Source: VAZQ01 sp035293945 (GTDB taxonomy: Bacteria > Pseudomonadota > Alphaproteobacteria > Rhizobiales > Xanthobacteraceae). Taken from it: 10,075 nucleotides of DNA. Every line of letters begins with the position of its first letter. Position 1 is the first letter of the stretch. Positions 6,844 to 10,075 of the stretch are shown here, piece after piece. The notes under the pieces were generated by a model. The model was not told where the DNA came from. It saw only the letters and a list, made by a program, of their open reading frames with translations, and searched no databases. A program made the translations under genes and the position numbers. The DNA is taken from contig DATGLV010000044.1 in assembly GCA_035293945.1 (NCBI GenBank), positions 1 through 10,075 on the forward strand. The letters are read 5' to 3'.

Positions 6844-7870
6844 TCAGCGCCCGGTCCCCATCGCAATACCGAACGCTACGGTCACCGCCAAAAGCGCGAG
6901 GACCGCGATGGGCCATTGCCGGAGTCCGTCATCGATCCGCATCACGCCGTTGGTGACGACCAAGGCGGCGTGCTGGCTTCGGTCGGCCAAGGCGACGACG
7001 ACGCCTGGGATGCCGGAAGGTCGGATTACGCCGCGCCCGATCAGGGCCGCGATCACGCCACCGGCCATGATGGGCCAAAGCGCGGATGACAACGCCGCGA
7101 ATGTCAGCGGATTCGAGAGCGCCTGCGCGTAAATCGGGAGATACGCGTGCCAGGGCAGGAGCCCAAGAGACAGTGACAGCAGCGCGAGGACGAGCACGGC
7201 CGCTTCCCGTGTCCGCGGCAAGCGAGCCGGCACCTTGATCGGCTCGGGTGCGGGCGCGGCCGCATGGACGAGCAGCAGCAATATGTAGCTGCTCGTCAAG
7301 GCGCCGCCGGCCTGGATCACGAGCGCCCACCACCGTTGCGAGTCTGGTCCGCTGCCTGGAGCAGCAGCGTCTTTGCCGCATAGGCACCGCTCGGCGGCAC
7401 CCCGATCAGCGCCACGCCGGCGACCGCGAAGGCGACCAAAGTGATCGGCAGCGCTCGCCCGAGGCCCACGAGCCCGGCCAAGCGGTCGTGTCCCAGCGCC
7501 CCGTAGATCAGCCCGGCGGCCATGAACATCGCGGCCTTCGCGGTCGCGTGTGAAATCGCTTGCAGCATTCCGCCGCTCAATGCGCCGGCGCTCCCGATCT
7601 GGGTCGTGCCCGCATCGTATGCAAGCGGAAACATCAGGAAGAGGTAACCGATCTGCGCCAGGGTCGAGTAGGCGATCAGGAGCTTGAGCCTCTCCTGCCG
7701 TAGCACGGCGATGCTGCCGAACAGCATGGCGGCTGCGCCCAGCGCGGCCAGAAGCTGCGCGGCGGACCGTCCAGGCAGCGCCGGCATCACCTGAAACCAC
7801 AGCCGTACGGCGATGAAGAATGAACCCTTCACCACGAGCCCGGACAGCGCGGCACTGCCCGCTGCCGACA
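6844..7870 (-). pseudogene. Proton-conducting antiporter-like subunit (NuoL/M/N-MrpD-HyfB superfamily), 5'-truncated and frameshifted
   Basis: This is the C-terminal part of a polytopic membrane protein of the Proton_antipo_M (PF00361) superfamily, which couples proton or cation movement to respiratory or antiport complexes. Visible blocks in order are LVVKGSFFIAVRLWF, LFGSIAVLRQERLKLLIAYS, TLAQIGYLFL, ISHATAKAAMFMAAGLIYGA (with the conserved H and K) and VAGVALIGVPPSGAYAAK. A frameshift follows at about 7338-7346. Reading resumes as SQRWWALVIQAGGALTSSYI and continues through more hydrophobic segments (AVLVLALLSLSLGLLP, WPIMAGGVIAALIG, WPIAVLALLAVTVAFGIAM) to the stop at 6844. The N-terminal half, probably five or more membrane helices, is missing. 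At about 7850-7880 the frame runs straight into an unrelated outer-membrane gene. The exact subunit type cannot be fixed from this half. Confidence 0.8.
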
Positions 7871-7877
7871 TTGGCGA

Positions 7878-8637
7878 CGCCGCGGGTGAGATCGCAAACG
7901 TCAGCCACACATTCCAGCCGTCTGGCCTGTGCGCGTCCTCGAACTCGCGGTAGACCTTCGTGCCCAAGAAGCCAAGCATGTCTCGAACTGGAAAAATGTA
8001 TCCGATCTGCGGTCCGACACCGATGACGCGCGACTCGGAGGCTCCTACTCTGTCGCCGGTGCCGCTGTCAGGGCTGACCTGGTTATAAATGCAGCCGACA
8101 GCTCCGATGAAGCCCTGCTTGGACAGATACTGCGACGCCCCCCAATCGAGGTGGAAATCGACCCCGTTCTGATAATTGGTGCTGGTGTTCATCAGGTTGT
8201 AGGTAAACCCTGCGATGGCGGAGAAGTCGTGCCCGGTCTTCTCATCGAGGTAGGTGTAGCCCGCACCAGCATCGGCCGCGCCATGCCCGATACCGAGATT
8301 GCCAGGCTGGTCGAGCTGTAGGTGCCGACCAGAATGTCCCCCGTTCCATAGATCATGAATTTGTTGACGCCCTAATGCCATTTCAACGCCGCCTGCGGAT
8401 AGAGGTCGCCAACGCCGGTCACCGAATCGCTGATGGTCTCGGAGCCGATGAAGACGAACGGCGGAATTGTGGATCATTGCGTCGCATCTTCGCGGCAAAC
8501 TGCGACCGTGCAAATAATGTCGACAAACCGAGACGGCAGCTCTAACCCTGGAGAGATCTACTGCCTTGATCGTCTCGAATCGTGCCGGCGGCGACAACGA
8601 AGGCTGTTGCAACTCGCGAACCCATTCGTTGCCACAC
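7878..8637 (-). pseudogene. MetA-pathway phenol-degradation type outer-membrane protein (PF13557-like), broken
   Basis: The likely start is a GTG at 8637, with AGGGAGG at 8646-8652 spaced 8 bases away. It opens a signal-peptide-like MWQRMGSRVATAFVVAAG. Recognisable mature sequence resumes only near 8473-8440 as PPFVFIGSETISDSVTG, then VGDLYPQAALKW, so part of the N-terminal half is missing or scrambled. A TAG at 8372-8374 interrupts KWH-GVNKFMIYGTGDILVG, and a one-base loss near 8300 shifts the frame within SLA-NLGIGHGAADAGAGYTY. The rest reads well: TGHDFSAIAGFTYNL, NYQNGVDFHLDWGASQYLS, RVIGVGPQIGYIFPV and GWNVWLTFAISPAA, the typical end of this family. The expected stop is absent, because the frame continues into the antiporter remnant. 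Family members are beta-barrel proteins linked to uptake or export of aromatic compounds. The gene starts 2 bases after the upstream small secreted protein gene ends, so the two were an operon. Confidence 0.75.
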
Positions 8638-8639
8638 CT

Positions 8640-8966
8640 TCAATTCCTCCCTTTGACCGTCGACACAGGTCCCGCACCTCGTAGCGGTCGAACGGTGATG
8701 CGGAGATGCCGCCGCTCCGGGTAGACATAGGTGAGATAGGGCGAGCAGTTACCTTCCCGGTTACAGTGCGGATAACCGACCAAGCCTGGAGAGATGTACG
8801 AGAAATCGTAGGGTCCATAGTCGTGCCAATAATCGCAGTGCGGGCTGCAGTCGTCAGCAGCGACCGAGGTAGAGAGCAAAGCGCCCGCCCACGCGAGCGC
8901 GATGACGACGCGGTTCGCGGCACCAGCCACGAGCGACACCCTCGAGCTCTCTGACGCCTGTCTCAT
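8640..8966 (-). CDS. Small secreted protein with DYGPYDFSYISPGL motif, function unknown
   Basis: With the ATG at 8966 (AAGGA just upstream, though tightly spaced) the protein is 108 residues. A short basic N-terminus leads into a signal peptide, VVIALAWAGALLSTSVA, probably cut before ADDC. The mature part of about 70 residues is rich in Cys, Tyr and Pro: DDCSPHCDYWHDYGPYDF, then SYISPGLVGYPHCNREGNCSP, with four cysteines, and a basic tail (RRHLRITVRPLRG). The pattern resembles small uncharacterised proteins I recall from Bradyrhizobium and Rhodopseudomonas. I know of no assigned function. An upstream in-frame ATG at 9104 would add 46 hydrophilic residues and put the hydrophobic segment at about residue 65, so the shorter form is preferred. 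A FixK/FNR box lies at 9135-9148. The gene ends 2 bases before the start of the outer-membrane protein gene. Confidence 0.65.
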   Translation of the reverse strand: MRQASESSRVSLVAGAANRVVIALAWAGALLSTSVAADDCSPHCDYWHDYGPYDFSYISPGLVGYPHCNREGNCSPYLTYVYPERRHLRITVRPLRGAGPVSTVKGRN

Positions 8967-9134
8967 GTATCCTTCATCTGGCGCTTGAAGCTCGGTTGTG
9001 CGATCCATTTCAGTGTTTGACGCATCAGGCTCTCTCTTCGCCGCCGCGATCGGCATGAGGCCTGCAACGAGGTTCCCTTCCAGGCATTCCTCACTTGTAG
9101 ACATATTCGCTCAGCGCGCCCAACTCGTGGCTTA

Positions 9135-9148
9135 TTGATTTAAGTCAA
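9135..9148. promoter_or_regulatory. FixK/FNR-type box 3
   Basis: TTGATTTAAGTCAA is a full TTGA-N6-TCAA match with an AT-rich symmetric core. It is 169 bases upstream of the preferred ATG (8966) and 31 upstream of the alternative ATG (9104) of the small secreted protein gene. At the classical -41.5 position, transcription would start near 9100, inside the longer reading frame, which again favours the 8966 start. Confidence 0.7.
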
Positions 9149-9381
9149 AAAAGCCGGCTTGAGTTTACGTCACCGCCCCAAGTCGGAAAGCACTGCGAAC
9201 GCTTCGAGTCAAAATTTGAAACGATCCCTGCGCCCGGATTTGGCGACATGAATCCGCCGTCCAGCGTGCACGCTACATGAGCTTAAACTATCTCTCGAGC
9301 GATGATCAGGGCTGAGCTCAATGCGATCAGCAAAAAACCTCATCCGCCACAGGTCGGGGGGGAGGCGTCGGAAGCATTGGC

Positions 9382-9425
9382 GCTGCGCAAGAGGGGCTTG
9401 GCCTTCGGTTTACGCCTTGCGCAGC
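9382..9425. repeat. Inverted repeat, 10-bp perfect arms
   Basis: GCTGCGCAAG at 9382-9391 pairs perfectly with CTTGCGCAGC at 9416-9425 across a 24-base loop. It lies about 40 bases from the terminator on its left side. It could be a structured RNA element, a protein-binding site or a relic of a mobile element. Nothing visible decides between these. Confidence 0.5.
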
Positions 9426-9465
9426 AACTCTGTCCCCATCCGTCTTCCGTATAACCAGGCGTCAA

Positions 9466-9499
9466 GAAAAAGCCCCACCGCCTGGGCGGGCTGCGGGGC
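9466..9499 (-). terminator. Rho-independent terminator, leftward
   Basis: On the minus strand GCCCCGCAGCCCGCC can pair with GGCGGTGGGGC around a two-base loop, with a bulge in the left arm, and is followed directly by TTTTTC. This is a textbook intrinsic terminator for leftward transcription. The nearest leftward gene is the IS256 transposase remnant ending at 9699, about 200 bases upstream. It may have ended that transcript, an older gene lost from here, or an unrecognised RNA. Confidence 0.7.
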
Positions 9500-9698
9500 G
9501 AAGTGGGGTATCGCGGGGGTGTAAGTCCCGCAACATGACCCCAGAGCCTACACCGAAACAAACACACCGTCGGTAATGTAGGTGACGGCTGACCAATCAA
9601 ACACGAAAGAACAGAAGCCCCGCGACCGGAGGGGAGGTGTCGTCCGGAGTGGTTGGAATTCGGAGTGGCGTAATCTCCGACAGAGTGAAGCTATCGGA

Positions 9699-9917
9699 TC
9701 AAGCGACGAGGACAATCGGCTGATCGACCGGCTTGGTAGCGAGCGTCTGCCAGCCGTCGACCTTGCGCATGTTGGTCTGTCCTGAGGCAAGCAAGGCCCA
9801 GAACAGCATGCCGGCGGTGTCGGCCGACGGCAGGACGGTCTGCGTCTTGATCCTACGCTTGAACTCCTCGTGCAGCCGTTCGATTGCGTTTGTGGTGCGC
9901 ACGCTGCGCCGTTGGGT
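9699..9917 (-). mobile_element. IS256-family (Mutator-type) transposase, 3' fragment
   Basis: The C-terminal 70 or so residues of an IS256-family DDE transposase are clear: RSVRTTNAIERLHEEFKRR, then IKTQTVLPSADTAGMLFWAL, LASGQTNMRKVDGWQTL and a stop at 9699-9701. The NAIER segment is where I expect the last catalytic acidic residue of this family, but the two upstream aspartates are missing with most of the roughly 400-residue protein. The fragment breaks off near 9917 and meets an unrelated HdeD-like fragment on the other strand. It is therefore an immobile scar, probably made by recombination inside the element. Confidence 0.9.
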
Positions 9918-9925
9918 CGATAATC

Positions 9926-10039
9926 GCACACTGGCTGGGATTATTGCTCGGCATTGATCTCATCTTTGCCGGTACGGGCTGGATCAGCGTCGGCCTCGGC
10001 TTGCGAAGGGGCGCCCAACTGGTGATGAACACACGTTGA
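9926..10039 (+). pseudogene. HdeD/DUF308-like membrane protein, C-terminal fragment
   Basis: The plus frame reads HWLGLLLGIDLIFAGTGWI, then SVGLGLRRGAQLVMNTR and a TGA at 10037-10039. The LLGIDLIFAG...W pattern followed by a short basic tail matches the last transmembrane helix of HdeD (DUF308) proteins, small six-helix membrane proteins tied to acid and general stress resistance. Only about 37 of the usual roughly 190 residues remain. The 5' side ends exactly where the IS256 fragment begins, so the element or a recombination through it removed the rest. The assignment rests on one helix and is moderate. Confidence 0.5.
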
Positions 10040-10067
10040 GCGCCTCGCCTTTTTAAGGGAGGTCGTC

Positions 10068-10075
10068 ATGCGCTG
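10068..10075 (+). CDS. Start of a rightward gene running off the window
   Basis: AAGGGAGG at 10055-10062 is a strong Shine-Dalgarno sequence spaced 5 bases from an ATG at 10068-10070, just after the HdeD-like stop. Only two codons and two bases are visible (Met-Arg), so no product can be named. Its position suggests it followed hdeD in an operon. Confidence 0.5.

Larger units (their letters stand above)
9149..9698. other. Long stretch without a recognisable gene
   Basis: No open frame here gives a protein I recognise on either strand. It holds a 10-bp inverted repeat (9382-9425), a leftward terminator (9466-9499), a GC-rich stretch with further short pairings (about 9508-9545), and two direct copies of CGGAGTGG at 9645-9652 and 9661-9668. 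A 50-codon plus-strand frame (ATG 9302, stop 9452-9454) exists but has a weak ribosome site and overlaps the inverted repeat. The part next to 9699 may be the non-coding end of the IS256 element, but I could not identify a terminal inverted repeat. Confidence 0.4.

Noticed and set aside
7317..8612. Treating the whole 431-codon minus frame as one protein
   Set aside because: Its first 100 or so residues are out-of-frame noise, its middle is an outer-membrane barrel and its end is an antiporter. It is a mosaic of remnants.
9302..9454. 50-codon plus-strand frame starting MIRAELNAIS
   Set aside because: Weak ribosome site, overlap with the inverted repeat and no recognisable family. Chance open frame is as likely.
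9508..9545. GC-rich segment with a GTGTAAGTCCC-like string, reminiscent of parts of group II introns or riboswitches
   Set aside because: No domain V, no maturase and no complete riboswitch core could be seen, so the resemblance is too slight.
9340..9600. 86-codon minus-strand frame across the terminator
   Set aside because: It reads through a strong terminator, and the composition (Pro/Arg/Cys runs) looks like non-coding GC-rich DNA.
1..10075. CRISPR arrays, tRNA, rRNA or prophage genes
   Set aside because: No regularly spaced repeats, cloverleaf patterns, rRNA-like sequence or phage proteins were seen on either strand.

Overview
The window is GC-rich and looks like an accessory region of an alphaproteobacterium. 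Rhizobiales, for example the Bradyrhizobium/Rhodopseudomonas group, is my best guess. The guess rests on three sites that match the FixK/FNR consensus (TTGA-N6-TCAA), on the small secreted protein with its DYGPYDFSYISPGL motif, and on the general look of the proteins. It is an inference from sequence style, not a database match.

Layout. Bases 1-75 hold what may be the 3' end of a rightward gene. Bases 140-1051 (minus strand) hold a ruined two-gene operon. It has a formylglycine-generating enzyme (FGE) gene that lost its middle in frame, joined by an ATGA overlap to a Tat-exported arylsulfatase gene that carries two frameshifts and no 3' half. Bases 1052-1394 carry two FixK/FNR boxes and an orphan Shine-Dalgarno sequence. 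Bases 1395-6736 (minus strand) hold the only clearly intact system: membrane fusion protein, RND pump, second membrane fusion protein (MFP-RND-MFP). Bases 6844-7870 (minus) are a truncated, frameshifted proton-antiporter (NuoL/M/N-MrpD-like) gene. It is fused in frame to the end of a broken phenol-degradation MetA-type outer-membrane gene (7878-8637). Bases 8640-8966 (minus) encode a small secreted protein with a FixK/FNR box upstream. Bases 9105-9698 have no recognisable gene but hold a hairpin and a strong leftward terminator. Bases 9699-10075 hold the tail of an IS256-family transposase abutting the tail of an HdeD/DUF308 gene (plus strand), then the start of a new rightward gene.

How it works together. 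Nearly everything between 140 and 8966 is read leftward. The RND system should form an inner-membrane and periplasmic efflux complex that borrows an outer-membrane channel encoded elsewhere. The FGE would have converted the sulfatase cysteine to formylglycine, but neither gene can still make a normal product. The small secreted protein and the outer-membrane protein were probably one FixK-controlled operon.

Overall this reads as a scarred genomic segment: one working efflux operon among at least five gene remnants. I found no clearly new intact system. The most interesting points are the FixK-box pair, the internally deleted FGE, the in-frame chimera of two unrelated membrane proteins, and the RND pump flanked by two close MFP paralogues.
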